A DNA stretch of 64,000 nucleotides from Stenotrophomonas lactitubi (GTDB lineage Bacteria > Pseudomonadota > Gammaproteobacteria > Xanthomonadales > Xanthomonadaceae): positions 4,030,001 to 4,094,000 of the forward strand of contig NZ_PHQX01000001.1 in NCBI RefSeq assembly GCF_002803515.1, in the 5' to 3' direction. A program made the translations under genes and the position numbers. The notes beneath the pieces were generated by a model. That model did not search any database. It had not been told where the DNA came from and was given only the letters and a program-made list of their open reading frames with translations. This document shows, in pieces, positions 30,056 to 38,429 of the stretch (the stretch's first letter is position 1; every line of letters starts with the position of its first letter).

Positions 30056-31024
30056 ATGGGCGCGAAGGCTTCGAGCTTGGCTTCCCAGAACGATACGGCG
30101 CCCGCCCTGCGCGTGCGCGACCTGCGTAAAACCTATGACAACGGCACCCAGGCCCTGAAAGGGGTCTCGCTGGAAGTGGCCCCGGGCGATTTCTTCGCCC
30201 TGCTGGGCCCGAACGGCGCCGGCAAGTCCACCCTGATCGGCATCATCAGCTCCCTGGTCAACCTCAGCGAGGGCCAGGTGGAGGTGTTCGGCAGCGACCT
30301 GGTGCGCAACCGCAGCGCCACCATGCGCCTGATCGGGCTGGTGCCGCAGGAGATCAACTTCAACTTGTTCGAAAAGCCCTTCGACATCCTGGTGAACTAC
30401 GCCGGTTTCTACGGCGTGCCGCGCGCGGAAGCCGAGCAGATGGCCGAGGTCGAGCTCAAGCGCGCCCACCTGTGGGAGAAGGCGCAGGTGATGAGCCGCA
30501 CCCTGTCCGGTGGCATGAAGCGCCGGCTGATGATCGCCCGCGCGATGATGACCCGGCCGCGCCTGCTGATCCTGGACGAACCGACTGCCGGCGTGGACAT
30601 CGAGATCCGCCGCGACATGTGGCGGGTGCTGAAGGAGATCAACGCCGCCGGCACTACGATCATCCTGACCACCCACTACCTGGAAGAGGCCGAGCACCTG
30701 TGCCGCAACCTGGCCATCATCGACCATGGCCAGATCGTCACCCAGGGCCCGATGCGCGAACTGCTGGCCAAGCTTGATGTGGAAGGCTTCCTGCTGGACA
30801 TCGACGGCGCCCTGCCCGCGCAGCTGCCGGTGATCGAGGGTGCGACCCTGATCGCCACCGACAGCCACACGCTGGACATCGACATGCCGCGCGCGATGGA
30901 TCTGAACCGCGTGTTCGAAGCACTGAACGCAGCGGGCATCCGCGTGCGTTCGATGCGTACCAAGAGCAACCGCCTGGAGGAACTGTTCGTGCGCCTCACC
31001 GGCAACCAGGAGACGTCCGCATGA
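30056..31024 (+). CDS. yadG: ABC transporter ATP-binding protein, YadG-like
   Basis: 322 residues. Walker A LLGPNGAGKSTLIGII, signature RTLSGGMKRRLMIARAM, Walker B RLLILDEPTAGVDIEIRR, switch His in TTHYLEEAEHL. The wording and the unusual C-terminal extension (about 90 residues, LDVEGFLLDIDGALPAQLP) fit the E. coli YadG group of ABC-2 exporters. ATGA overlap with the next gene couples it to the permease. Substrate unknown. Confidence 0.9.
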   Translation: MGAKASSLASQNDTAPALRVRDLRKTYDNGTQALKGVSLEVAPGDFFALLGPNGAGKSTLIGIISSLVNLSEGQVEVFGSDLVRNRSATMRLIGLVPQEINFNLFEKPFDILVNYAGFYGVPRAEAEQMAEVELKRAHLWEKAQVMSRTLSGGMKRRLMIARAMMTRPRLLILDEPTAGVDIEIRRDMWRVLKEINAAGTTIILTTHYLEEAEHLCRNLAIIDHGQIVTQGPMRELLAKLDVEGFLLDIDGALPAQLPVIEGATLIATDSHTLDIDMPRAMDLNRVFEALNAAGIRVRSMRTKSNRLEELFVRLTGNQETSA

Positions 31025-31821
31025 GCAGCACCCCGACCCCGGTCCTGACCGACGGCCAGCGCAACCGCATCGCACTGATGACCATCGTGCGCCGCGAAGT
31101 CGCCCGCATCATGCGCATCTGGGGCCAGACCCTGGTGCCGCCGGCGATCACCATGACCCTGTACTTCCTGATCTTCGGCGGCCTGATCGGCTCGCGCGTG
31201 GGCGACATGGGCGGCTACACCTACATGCAGTTCATCGTGCCGGGCCTGGTGATGATGAGCGTGATCCAGAACAGTTACGGCAACATCAGTTCGTCGTTCT
31301 TCGGCGCCAAGTTCGGCCGCCACGTGGAAGAACTGCTGGTCAGCCCGATGCCGAACTGGGTGATCCTGTGGGGCTACGTGGCCGGTGCGGTGCTGCGCGG
31401 GCTGATGGTCGGCGTGATCGTGCTGATCATCGCGATGTTCTTCACCCCGGTGCGCATCCCGCATCCGCTGGTGACGCTGACCACGGTGATCCTGGGCGCG
31501 ACGATCTTCTCGCTGGCCGGCTTCATCAACGCGGTGTATGCGAAGAAGTTCGATGACGTGGCGATCGTGCCGACCTTCATCCTGACCCCGCTGACCTACC
31601 TGGGCGGCGTGTTCTATTCGGTGAAGCTGCTGCCGCCATGGGCGGAGGCGGCCACGCACGCGAACCCGATCTTCTACATGGTCAACGCGTTCCGCTATGG
31701 CCTGCTGGGCAGCAGCGATGTGCCGGTGGTGGTGGCGTATGCGCTGATGATCGGTTTCGTGGTGGTGCTGACGGCGCTGGCGCTGTGGTTGTTGAAGCGC
31801 GGCGTGGGCATGCGCAGCTGA
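31021..31821 (+). CDS. yadH: ABC-2 type permease, YadH-like
   Basis: 266 residues with six helices. TIVRREVARIMRIWGQTLVPP at the start and FVPGLVMMSVI/ GGVFYSVKLLPPWAEAATHANP are as in the YadH family. It forms the membrane part of the transporter with YadG; the start overlaps the yadG stop (31021-31024). Transcript end is probably at the hairpin GCAGGGC/GCCCTGC at 31831-31849. Confidence 0.9.
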   Translation: MSSTPTPVLTDGQRNRIALMTIVRREVARIMRIWGQTLVPPAITMTLYFLIFGGLIGSRVGDMGGYTYMQFIVPGLVMMSVIQNSYGNISSSFFGAKFGRHVEELLVSPMPNWVILWGYVAGAVLRGLMVGVIVLIIAMFFTPVRIPHPLVTLTTVILGATIFSLAGFINAVYAKKFDDVAIVPTFILTPLTYLGGVFYSVKLLPPWAEAATHANPIFYMVNAFRYGLLGSSDVPVVVAYALMIGFVVVLTALALWLLKRGVGMRS

Positions 31822-31859
31822 GGATGTCCTGCAGGGCCTGCGGCCCTGCACCCGCGGTG

Positions 31860-31882
31860 GTAGTGCCGGCCGCTGGCCGGCA
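31860..31882 (+). repeat. SMAG element, TGCCGGCC subfamily
   Basis: GTAG then TGCCGGCC-gct-GGCCGGCA, directly followed by the hexamer array. Confidence 0.85.
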
Positions 31883-31886
31883 ACAG

Positions 31887-31916
31887 CAACGTCAACGTCA
31901 ACGTCAACGTCAACGT
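31887..31916 (+). repeat. hexanucleotide tandem array (CAACGT)5
   Basis: Five perfect copies of CAACGT followed by CAAA. A short array of this kind changes length by slippage, so it is a possible strain-typing locus. Not in a gene. Confidence 0.85.
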
Positions 31917-31939
31917 CAAACGCTAGCTATCCGTGGGGT

Positions 31940-32041
31940 GGCGGGGTGGTGTCGGGTGGCGGGGACGCCGCAAGTACGTCCTTGTAGGCTTGGCCGCGCC
32001 ATCCATGGCGCGGACACCCCGCAACCCGACACCACCCCGCC
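31940..32041 (+). repeat. large inverted-repeat element A with internal palindrome
   Basis: Arms 31940-31964 and 32017-32041 pair at 24 of 25 positions. The interior carries TACGTCCTTGTAGGCT (31975-31990), then the palindrome CCGCGCCAT-cc-ATGGCGCGG (31994-32013). The same core, reversed, lies in element B (32305-32408) with unrelated arms. Likely a dispersed Xanthomonadaceae repeat; function unknown. Confidence 0.7.
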
Positions 32042-32114
32042 TTCGACAGTTTCCCGATGCTGTTGGAACGGCGGTCTTTGCTGCTGTTGGTGGATGTCGA
32101 CCTTGGTCGACACG

Positions 32115-32137
32115 GTAGATCCACGCCATGCGTGGAT
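32115..32137 (+). repeat. SMAG element (ATCCACGC stem)
   Basis: GTAG then ATCCACGC-cat-GCGTGGAT. A separate palindrome TGTCGACC-tt-GGTCGACA lies just before it at 32095-32112. Confidence 0.88.
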
Positions 32138-32150
32138 GGCTGGAGATCAT

Positions 32151-32180
32151 GTAGAGCCGAGCCAATGCTCGGCTCTTTTT
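32151..32180 (+). terminator. SMAG element followed by a T run, terminator-like
   Basis: GTAG-AGCCGAGC-caat-GCTCGGCTC then TTTTTGTTT. A stable stem plus U tract makes this SMAG a good intrinsic terminator on the plus strand. Same subfamily as the pair at 39068-39146, which lacks the T run. Confidence 0.75.
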
Positions 32181-32304
32181 GTTTGCGATCTGATGGATGT
32201 GGATCCATTGGAAAGATGATCACGAGAAACGAGCGGAGCGACCCGCTGTTGCTTTTGATTTTCTTCTTTGTTTTCCGTGGTGGACGCACACGGAACACGT
32301 CCGT

Positions 32305-32408
32305 GGCCGGGTGGGTAGGTTGCGCAGGGGCGTGAGCCGCATGGATGCGGCGACCGAGCCTACAAGGACGTATTTACGGCGCCCCCTGCGCAACCTACCC
32401 ACCCGGCC
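32305..32408 (-). repeat. large inverted-repeat element B, reverse copy of element A type
   Basis: Arms 32305-32330 and 32383-32408 pair perfectly over 26 bases but have no likeness to the arms of element A. The interior, read on the minus strand, has TACGTCCTTGTAGGCT and a GCCGCAT-cc-ATGCGGC palindrome in the same order and spacing as element A. Confidence 0.7.
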
Positions 32409-32515
32409 AACCTCATGAACAGCGCTTTGCGCGAACCACCACGAGGGGCGCAGCCGTTGGCCGCAAACTCCGGCACAATCACGGCAGTGAATCCCCCAAC
32501 TGCAGTGAGCGTGCA

Positions 32516-33454
32516 ATGCGTATCCTGATCCTCGGCGCCGGCGGTACCGGCGGTTACTTCGGTGGTCGCCTGGCCCAGGCGGGTGTGGACGTGACCTTCC
32601 TCGTGCGCCCTGCCCGCGCCGCGCAACTGGATCGTGATGGCCTGGTGCTGCGCAGCCCGGTGGGTGACGCCACGTTCCCGGTGCAGCATGTCACCGCAGA
32701 TGCCCTGGCGACGCTGGCTGCAGACACGCCGTTCGATCTGGTGATCCTCAGCTGCAAGGCCTACGACCTGGACAGCTCGATCGATGCCATCGCACCGGCC
32801 GTGGGCGCGAACACCACCGTGCTGCCGATCCTCAACGGCCTGCATCACTACAACGCGCTCGACGCGCGCTTCGGTCGCGATGCAGTGCTCGGCGGGCTGT
32901 GCTTCATCAGTGCGACCAAGGCGCCCGATGGTGCCGTGCTGCATCTGGGCAAGCCGGCCAAGCTGACCTTCGGCGAACGCGATGGCGGTGCGGCCTCCGC
33001 GCGCGTGCAGGCATTCGCTGCAACCTGTGCACAGGCGAATCTCGATCATCTGGCCAGCGAACACATCGGTCAGGAACAGTGGATCAAGTACACGTTCCTC
33101 ACCGCGCTGGCGGCGGCTACCTGCTTGCTGCGTGCGGACATCGGCACCATCGTCGCCACCGACGACGGCGACGCCATCGTGCGCGGGCTCTACGACGAGT
33201 GCCTGGCGGTGGCCGAAGCCGCGGGCGAACCAGTGCCGGACGCTGCGCAGGACACCGCGCGTGGCACCCTGACCCAGACGGGTTCGGCGTTGAAGGCGTC
33301 GATGCTGCGCGACCTGGAAGCGGGCCAGCAGGTGGAAGCCGCTCAGATCGTCGGCGACATGCTGGCGCGTGCGCGCGCCGCGGGCCAGGAAGCGTTGCTG
33401 CTGCAGGTGGCCTACAGCAGCCTGCAGGCCTACCAGGCCCAGCGCGCGAGCTGA
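32516..33454 (+). CDS. panE: 2-dehydropantoate 2-reductase
   Basis: Reduces ketopantoate to pantoate with NADPH in pantothenate synthesis. 312 residues from the ATG at 32516 (MRILILGAGGTGGYFGGRL is the NADP-binding loop). Strand and loop DLVILSCKAYDLDSSI, the catalytic Lys in GQEQWIKYTFLTALAA and PVPDAAQDTARG in the C-terminal domain fit the PanE/ApbA family. Paralogues of this family exist, so the pathway role is likely but not proven. The next gene starts two codons later. Confidence 0.85.
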   Translation: MRILILGAGGTGGYFGGRLAQAGVDVTFLVRPARAAQLDRDGLVLRSPVGDATFPVQHVTADALATLAADTPFDLVILSCKAYDLDSSIDAIAPAVGANTTVLPILNGLHHYNALDARFGRDAVLGGLCFISATKAPDGAVLHLGKPAKLTFGERDGGAASARVQAFAATCAQANLDHLASEHIGQEQWIKYTFLTALAAATCLLRADIGTIVATDDGDAIVRGLYDECLAVAEAAGEPVPDAAQDTARGTLTQTGSALKASMLRDLEAGQQVEAAQIVGDMLARARAAGQEALLLQVAYSSLQAYQAQRAS

Positions 33455-33458
33455 GCCG

Positions 33459-34382
33459 ATGAACCTGCCTGGCCCGTTGCCGAAGCGGGTACTGATCCTC
33501 GGCATGGGCTGGAGTGGGCGCGTGCTGGCTGCGCGCCTTCAGGCCCAGGGCGTGCAGGTGGAAGGCACGGTGCGTGATCCGGCGTCGGCACCTGACGATG
33601 GCCTGCAGCGTCATCAGCTGCGTGCCGACGCTGCGCTCTCACCCGCCCTGCTCGATGCAATCACACACGCCGACGCGGTGCTGTGCAGCGTGCCACCCGA
33701 TGCCGAGGGCGACCCGGCACTGCGCCTGCTGCATGACGCGTTGCGCGACAGCGCGTCATTGCGTTGGCTTGGCTATCTGTCGTCGACCTCGGTCTATGGC
33801 GACCGTGACGGTGGCTGGATCGACGAGAGCAGCGTTGCCGATGCCACAGAACCCACGGGCATGCAGCGTCAACTCGCCGAAACGCAATGGCGTACGCTGG
33901 CGGATGCGCGCGGCATCGCCTCGGCGGTATTTCGCCTGCCGGGCCTCTATGGGCCCGGGCGCAATGCGCTGCTGCAGCTGTCCCAAGGCCGCGCGCGGCA
34001 CGTGGTGCGGCCAGGGCTGGTGTTCAATCGCCTGCATGTCGAAGACCTGGCAACGGTGGTGATCGCCGCGATGCGCCGCCCCATGGCCAATGCGCTGTAT
34101 CTGCCGAGCGATGACGAGCCGGCGCCGTCGCAGGATGTACTGGCCTTCGCCGCGCAGCTGGGGGGCTTTGCCCTGCCGCCCGCAGTGGCCTGGGATGATC
34201 CATCGCTCAGTGCGACGTTGCGGCGCTTCTACCAGAGCAACAAGCGCATCGACAGCCGCGGCACGCGCGAGGCGCTGGAGTGGACACCGCGGTTTCCGAG
34301 CTATCGCGAAGGGCTGACGGATCTTGCCGCTTCGCTCGCCGGGCATGGCCCGGCGCTACCGGATCAGGGCGTTCCCGGCTGA
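33459..34382 (+). CDS. NAD(P)-dependent epimerase-like protein, YeeZ type
   Basis: 307 residues. Rossmann loop VLILGMGWSGRVLAARL, then RWLGYLSSTSVYGDRDGGWIDE with Ser/Tyr of the SDR active site, and RLPGLYGPGRNALLQL are as in the YeeZ group of extended SDR enzymes, whose substrate is unknown. Starts four bases after panE, so co-transcribed. The last 16 residues (SLAGHGPALPDQGVPG) are encoded by and after a reverse SMAG element at 34337-34359; the original end was probably near SYREGLTDLAAS. Confidence 0.82.
   Translation: MNLPGPLPKRVLILGMGWSGRVLAARLQAQGVQVEGTVRDPASAPDDGLQRHQLRADAALSPALLDAITHADAVLCSVPPDAEGDPALRLLHDALRDSASLRWLGYLSSTSVYGDRDGGWIDESSVADATEPTGMQRQLAETQWRTLADARGIASAVFRLPGLYGPGRNALLQLSQGRARHVVRPGLVFNRLHVEDLATVVIAAMRRPMANALYLPSDDEPAPSQDVLAFAAQLGGFALPPAVAWDDPSLSATLRRFYQSNKRIDSRGTREALEWTPRFPSYREGLTDLAASLAGHGPALPDQGVPG
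34337..34359 (-). repeat. SMAG element inside the 3' end of a coding gene
   Basis: CGCCGGGC-atg-GCCCGGCG then CTAC, fully within the YeeZ-like gene. It codes part of the last 16 residues. A truncated SMAG head (GTAGTGCCGG) lies at 34386-34395, right before the tatD stop. Confidence 0.8.
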
Positions 34383-34395
34383 CGGGTAGTGCCGG

Positions 34396-35193
34396 TCAGG
34401 CAGCGTCGGGCAGGCGGAAGAACGCACGCGTGGCGGCCGTGGCGTTCGCTGCCGTGGTCTGCACATCCTCGCCACGGTCCCGCGCCAGCTCTTCCACGAT
34501 GTGCGACAGGAACACCGGTTCGTTGCGGCGGTCCTTCGGCATCGGCTTCAAGGTGCGCGGCAGCAGGTACGGCGCATCGGTCTCGATCATCAACCGGTTG
34601 GCCGGAATGTTCTTCACCAGCTCACGCAGGTGCCCACCACGGCGCTCGTCGCACAGCCAGCCGGTGATGCCGATGTACCAGTCCTGGTCCAGGTAATCGA
34701 ACAGCTCCTGGCGCTCACCGGTGAAGCAGTGCACCACGGCCGGACCGATGCGGCCTTCGAAGTTCTTCATCTGCGCCATGAAATCGGCATGCGCGTCGCG
34801 CTGGTGCAGGAACAACGGCTTGCCATTGTCCGCAGCCAGCTGTAGCTGGCGCTCGAACGCGCGGTGCTGCGCCGGGCGCGGCGAGAAATCGCGGAAATAA
34901 TCCAGCCCGCACTCGCCCACTGCGACGACTTCAGGGTGGGCATGCAGCGCGCGCATCTCCGCATCGCACTCGTCGGTGTACTCCACCGCGTGGTGCGGGT
35001 GCACGCCGGCGGTGGCGTACAGGAACCCCGGGTGCTGCTGCGCCAGCTGCAGGGCCAGCGGCGAGTGCTCGCGGCTGGCACCGGTGATGATCATCTGCAC
35101 CACACCGGCCTGCCGTGCGCGGTCCAGCACGGCCTCGCGGTCGCGGTCGAAGGAGTCGTGGGTCAGGTTGGCGCCGATATCGATCAGATGCAT
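34396..35193 (-). CDS. tatD: TatD-family Mg-dependent DNase
   Basis: 265 residues. Metallo-hydrolase motifs in order: MHLIDIGANLTH, AGVHPHHAVEY, VAVGECGLDYFRDFS, PLFLHQRDAHADF, VVHCFTGERQELF, YIGITGWLCDERRGG, LMIETDAPYLLPR. The wording fits TatD itself rather than YcfH or YjjV. A 3'-5' exonuclease acting in the cytoplasm. Divergent from hrpB, with starts about 70 bases apart. Confidence 0.93.
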   Translation of the reverse strand: MHLIDIGANLTHDSFDRDREAVLDRARQAGVVQMIITGASREHSPLALQLAQQHPGFLYATAGVHPHHAVEYTDECDAEMRALHAHPEVVAVGECGLDYFRDFSPRPAQHRAFERQLQLAADNGKPLFLHQRDAHADFMAQMKNFEGRIGPAVVHCFTGERQELFDYLDQDWYIGITGWLCDERRGGHLRELVKNIPANRLMIETDAPYLLPRTLKPMPKDRRNEPVFLSHIVEELARDRGEDVQTTAANATAATRAFFRLPDAA

Positions 35194-35261
35194 GGGGGCA
35201 GCAGGGGCAGGAAAACCCGCGCATTGTACCCGTGCCCGTCATGGCCCCTTATCCTTTGCAC

Positions 35262-37769
35262 ATGAACGCCCCGCAATTCCCCATTTCTCCGCTGCTGCCG
35301 CAGATCCAGCAGCACCTGGCCGCGCACCCGCGGCTGGTGCTGGAAGCCCCACCCGGTGCCGGCAAGACCACCCAGGTGCCGCTGGCGCTGCTCGATGCGC
35401 CCTGGCTGCAGGGCCGCAGGATCATCCTGCTGGAACCGCGCCGGGTGGCTGCGCGCAGTGCCGCGATGTTCATGGCGCGCCAGCTCGGCGAGGAGGTCGG
35501 CGGCACCGTCGGCTACCGCATCCGCTTCGAGAACAAGGTATCGGCGCGCACCCGCATCGAGGTGGTCACCGAGGGCATCCTGACCCGGATGCTGCAGGAC
35601 GACCCGATGCTGGAAACCGTCGGCGCGATCCTGTTCGATGAATTCCACGAACGCCCTCTCAGTGGCGATTTGGGCCTGGCGCTGGCCCTGGACGTGCAAT
35701 CGCAGCTGCGCGACGACCTGCGTTTGCTGGTGATGTCGGCGACGCTGGACGGTGAGCGCCTGGCCCGCTTCCTCGATGCACCACGGTTGAGCAGCGAGGG
35801 CCGCAGCTATCCGGTGGCGGTCAGCCACTTCCCGGCGCGGCGTGACGAGGCACTGGAGCTGCAGGTGCGACGCGCGGTACAGCAGGCGCTGGCCGAGCAC
35901 CCCGGCGACCTGCTGGTGTTCCTGCCCGGCCAGCGTGAGATCGCACGCGTCCAGGCCGGCCTGCAGGACAGTCTTGATGGCGCTGCGGTGGACGTACTGG
36001 CCCTGCACGGTGAACTGCCGGTGGAACAGCAGGCGCGCGTGCTGCAGGCCTCCAGCGACGGCCGCCGCCGCGTGGTGTTGGCCACCAACGTGGCCGAGTC
36101 CTCGGTGACGCTGCCCGGCGTGCGTGTAGTCATCGACAGCGGTCAGGCACGCGAGCCACGCTACGACCCCAACAGTGGCTTCACCCGCTTGGACGTGGTG
36201 GCCATCGCGCAGGCCTCGGCCGACCAGCGTGCCGGCCGTGCCGGGCGTGTGGCCGAGGGCGTGGCGTGGCGGCTGTGGCCGCAGTCGCAACGGCTGGAGC
36301 CGCAGCGTCGCGCCGAGATCGACCAGGTTGAACTGGCCGGCCTTGCGCTGGAACTGGCCGCCTGGGGCAGCAGTGACCTGCGCTTCCTCGACCCGCCACC
36401 GAGCGGGCCGATGGCCGCCGCACGCGAACTGCTGCAGCGCCTGGGTGCGTTGTCCAGCAGTGGCGCGATCACCGCACTCGGCCGTCGCGTGCTGGCGCTT
36501 GGCACCCATCCGCGGATGGCCGCGATGCTGCTGGCCGCACCCGATGCCCGCGCACAGGCCTTGGCCGCCGATCTTGCCGCATTGCTGGAAGCCCGCGACC
36601 CGTTGCGCCAAGGCGGTGATGCAGTGGCCGCGCGCTGGCGTGCACTGGCGGCCTTCCGCAATGGCCGTGCGCCCGCCGATGCCAATCGCAGCGGCCTGGC
36701 CGCCATCGACGCTGCTGCCAAGCAATGGCGCCGCCGCTTGCGCTGTGATGCCGCAGCACCGGCCAGCATCGAAGCGCACGAACTGGGCGACCTGCTGGCG
36801 CACGCCTTCCCCGACCGCATCGCCTTCCAGCATCCGAACGACCCGCTGCGTTACCTGCTGGCCAACGGCCGCAGCGCCCGCCTGCATGAACTGAGCGACC
36901 TGCGGGGCGAACCGTGGCTGGTGGCGAGCGAACTGCGTTTCGAGGCACGCGACGCGCTGCTGCTGCGCGCCGCACCGGTGGATGAAGGCTATCTGCGCAG
37001 GTGCTGGCCCGACCGCTTCGTGACCGAAGACGTGGTGCGCTGGGATGACACGCGCCGCGCGCTGGTTGCGCTGCGCGAAACACGCTTCGACCGCATCGTG
37101 ATGGACAGCAGTTCGGCCGGCCGGGTTGATCCGCAGCTGGCGGCGCAGGCACTCACCGATGCGGTTGCCGAGCTCGGCCTGCAGGCGTTGCCATGGACCG
37201 AGGGCCTGCGCCAGTGGCAGGCACGGGTGGAATCGCTGCGGCGCTGGATGCCCGAGCTGGGCCTGCCCGACTGCAGTGACACCGCATTGCTGGCCAACCG
37301 TGCGCAATGGCTGCAGCCGGCATTCGCTGGCAGGACACGTCTGGATGCGCTGGACGAGGCCAGTTTCGGCGAAGCGTTGAAGGCGCCACTGGAATGGTCG
37401 CAGCGGCAACTGGTCGAGCGCCACGCGCCGACCCGGATCACCGTACCGTCGGGGCTGGAACGGCCGATCACCTACGCGCTGGACGGTGAAACCGGCGAGC
37501 CGCTGCCGCCCGTGCTGGCGGTGAAGCTGCAGGAGTTGTTCGGCCTGGCCGACACGCCGCGCATCGCCGATGGCCGGGTGCCGCTGACCCTGCACCTGCT
37601 GTCACCGGGTGGTCGGCCGTTGCAGGTGACCCAGGATCTGCGCAATTTCTGGGAGAACACCTACGCCGAGGTGAAGAAGGAAATGAAGGGCCGTTACCCG
37701 CGCCACCCGTGGCCGGACGATCCGTGGACGGCCACGGCGACCCACCGGGCCAAGCCGCGCGGAACCTGA
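35262..37769 (+). CDS. hrpB: ATP-dependent RNA helicase-like HrpB
   Basis: DEAH/RHA-type helicase, 835 residues from 35262 (MNAPQFPISPLLPQIQ); an in-frame ATG at 35241 would add seven. Walker A is APPGAGKTTQVPL, box II is DEFHERPLSGDL (the DEFH form typical of HrpB), SAT motif VMSATLDGERL, and ATNVAESSVTLPGV plus QRAGRAGRVAEG are the late helicase motifs. The last 130 residues form the HrpB-specific C-terminal domain. Known to affect peptidoglycan synthesis via mRNA handling in E. coli relatives; its job here is not evident. Confidence 0.93.
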   Translation: MNAPQFPISPLLPQIQQHLAAHPRLVLEAPPGAGKTTQVPLALLDAPWLQGRRIILLEPRRVAARSAAMFMARQLGEEVGGTVGYRIRFENKVSARTRIEVVTEGILTRMLQDDPMLETVGAILFDEFHERPLSGDLGLALALDVQSQLRDDLRLLVMSATLDGERLARFLDAPRLSSEGRSYPVAVSHFPARRDEALELQVRRAVQQALAEHPGDLLVFLPGQREIARVQAGLQDSLDGAAVDVLALHGELPVEQQARVLQASSDGRRRVVLATNVAESSVTLPGVRVVIDSGQAREPRYDPNSGFTRLDVVAIAQASADQRAGRAGRVAEGVAWRLWPQSQRLEPQRRAEIDQVELAGLALELAAWGSSDLRFLDPPPSGPMAAARELLQRLGALSSSGAITALGRRVLALGTHPRMAAMLLAAPDARAQALAADLAALLEARDPLRQGGDAVAARWRALAAFRNGRAPADANRSGLAAIDAAAKQWRRRLRCDAAAPASIEAHELGDLLAHAFPDRIAFQHPNDPLRYLLANGRSARLHELSDLRGEPWLVASELRFEARDALLLRAAPVDEGYLRRCWPDRFVTEDVVRWDDTRRALVALRETRFDRIVMDSSSAGRVDPQLAAQALTDAVAELGLQALPWTEGLRQWQARVESLRRWMPELGLPDCSDTALLANRAQWLQPAFAGRTRLDALDEASFGEALKAPLEWSQRQLVERHAPTRITVPSGLERPITYALDGETGEPLPPVLAVKLQELFGLADTPRIADGRVPLTLHLLSPGGRPLQVTQDLRNFWENTYAEVKKEMKGRYPRHPWPDDPWTATATHRAKPRGT

Positions 37770-37775
37770 GTGGCG

Positions 37776-37812
37776 GGGTCGGACCCCTTTGCGTGGCAAA
37801 GGGCTCTGACCC
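37776..37812. repeat. GGGGTC...GACCC hairpin repeat, copy 1
   Basis: GGGGTCGGACCCCTTTG-cgtg-GCAAAGGG followed by CTCTGACCC; seven bases after the hrpB stop. Part of a family of three within 640 bases. Confidence 0.7.
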
Positions 37813-37825
37813 AAGGATGCGCGCC

Positions 37826-37865
37826 GGGGTCAGAGCCCTTTCCCAACGGAAAGGGATCCGACCCC
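37826..37865. repeat. GGGGTC...GACCCC hairpin repeat, copy 2
   Basis: Outer arm GGGGTC/GACCCC and inner arm CCCTTTCC-caac-GGAAAGGG; runs in the opposite sense to copy 1. Probably a transcription end for hrpB; between 37866 and 37982 nothing else is seen. Confidence 0.7.
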
Positions 37866-37982
37866 AGCCCGCCCGTTCCTGAATGGCTGCGTTAGAGTCA
37901 CACCACGCGCCCGCCTGACTGACATACCGTTTACGGGCAACAGGCGACACTGGACTTCGACCCGAGGCAAGGACACCCCCGC

Positions 37983-38372
37983 ATGAGCAAACTGACCGTA
38001 ATCACCGACCGCGCCCTGGAGCGTGCCCTCGACCTGGCCCACACCGCGGGCGATGGCCTGAAGAGCGCCGGCGGCAGCCTGCGCCACCTCGGCCCGCAGG
38101 CCAGCGACTGGATCAAGACCGGCGCCGCGCTTGGCGCGGTGAAGACCGGCGGCAAGGTCGCCACCAAGTTCGCCCGCCGCAATCCGGCGGTGACCATCGC
38201 GGCGGCTGCCGTGGGCGTGGGCCTGCTGGGTTACGCGCTGTACCGCAAGCAGCAGAAGAAGAAGGCCGCCAATGGCCATGTCGTGAACGGCCAGGCCCAG
38301 CGCATCAATGCGCGCGACCGCCGCAACGACACCGTAGTCGATGAGCACAGCGATATCGGCAGCGACGCCTGA
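37983..38372 (+). CDS. small single-pass membrane protein, unknown
   Basis: 129 residues. Amphipathic helices (LERALDLAHTAGDGLKSAG) precede one membrane helix (about 69-86, AVTIAAAAVGVGLLGYALY), with positive residues on both sides (KFARRN, RKQQKKK), then a charged, flexible tail. Lysine/arginine-flanked single helices of this type occur in DUF883-like and cell-envelope stress proteins, but I do not recognise the family. Ends at the third GGGGTC repeat. Confidence 0.65.
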   Translation: MSKLTVITDRALERALDLAHTAGDGLKSAGGSLRHLGPQASDWIKTGAALGAVKTGGKVATKFARRNPAVTIAAAAVGVGLLGYALYRKQQKKKAANGHVVNGQAQRINARDRRNDTVVDEHSDIGSDA

Positions 38373-38378
38373 TTGGCC

Positions 38379-38415
38379 GGGGTCGGATCCCTTCCGCAGG
38401 AAGGGCTCTGACCCC
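38379..38415. repeat. GGGGTC...GACCCC hairpin repeat, copy 3
   Basis: GGGGTCGGATCCCTTCC-gca-GGAAGGGCTCTGACCCC, six bases after the stop of the 129-residue protein. Immediately upstream of a strong intrinsic terminator. Confidence 0.7.
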
Positions 38416-38429
38416 ACGACGCTGCACGA

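Larger units (their letters stand above)
31822..32515. other. 694-base gene-free region packed with repeats
   Basis: No ORF here has coding character. In order it holds a GC hairpin (31831-31849), a SMAG (31860-31882), a hexanucleotide array (31887-31916), a large inverted-repeat element (31940-32041), a TGTCGACC palindrome (32095-32112), two SMAGs (32115-32137, 32151-32175) and a second large inverted-repeat element in opposite orientation (32305-32408). A short AT-rich stretch near 32230-32280 separates them. panE starts at its right end. Confidence 0.7.

Noticed and set aside
34337..34359. Treating the SMAG in the YeeZ-like gene as a frameshift or mis-assembly
   Set aside because: The reading frame is intact through the repeat to a stop at 34382, so it is an in-frame extension.
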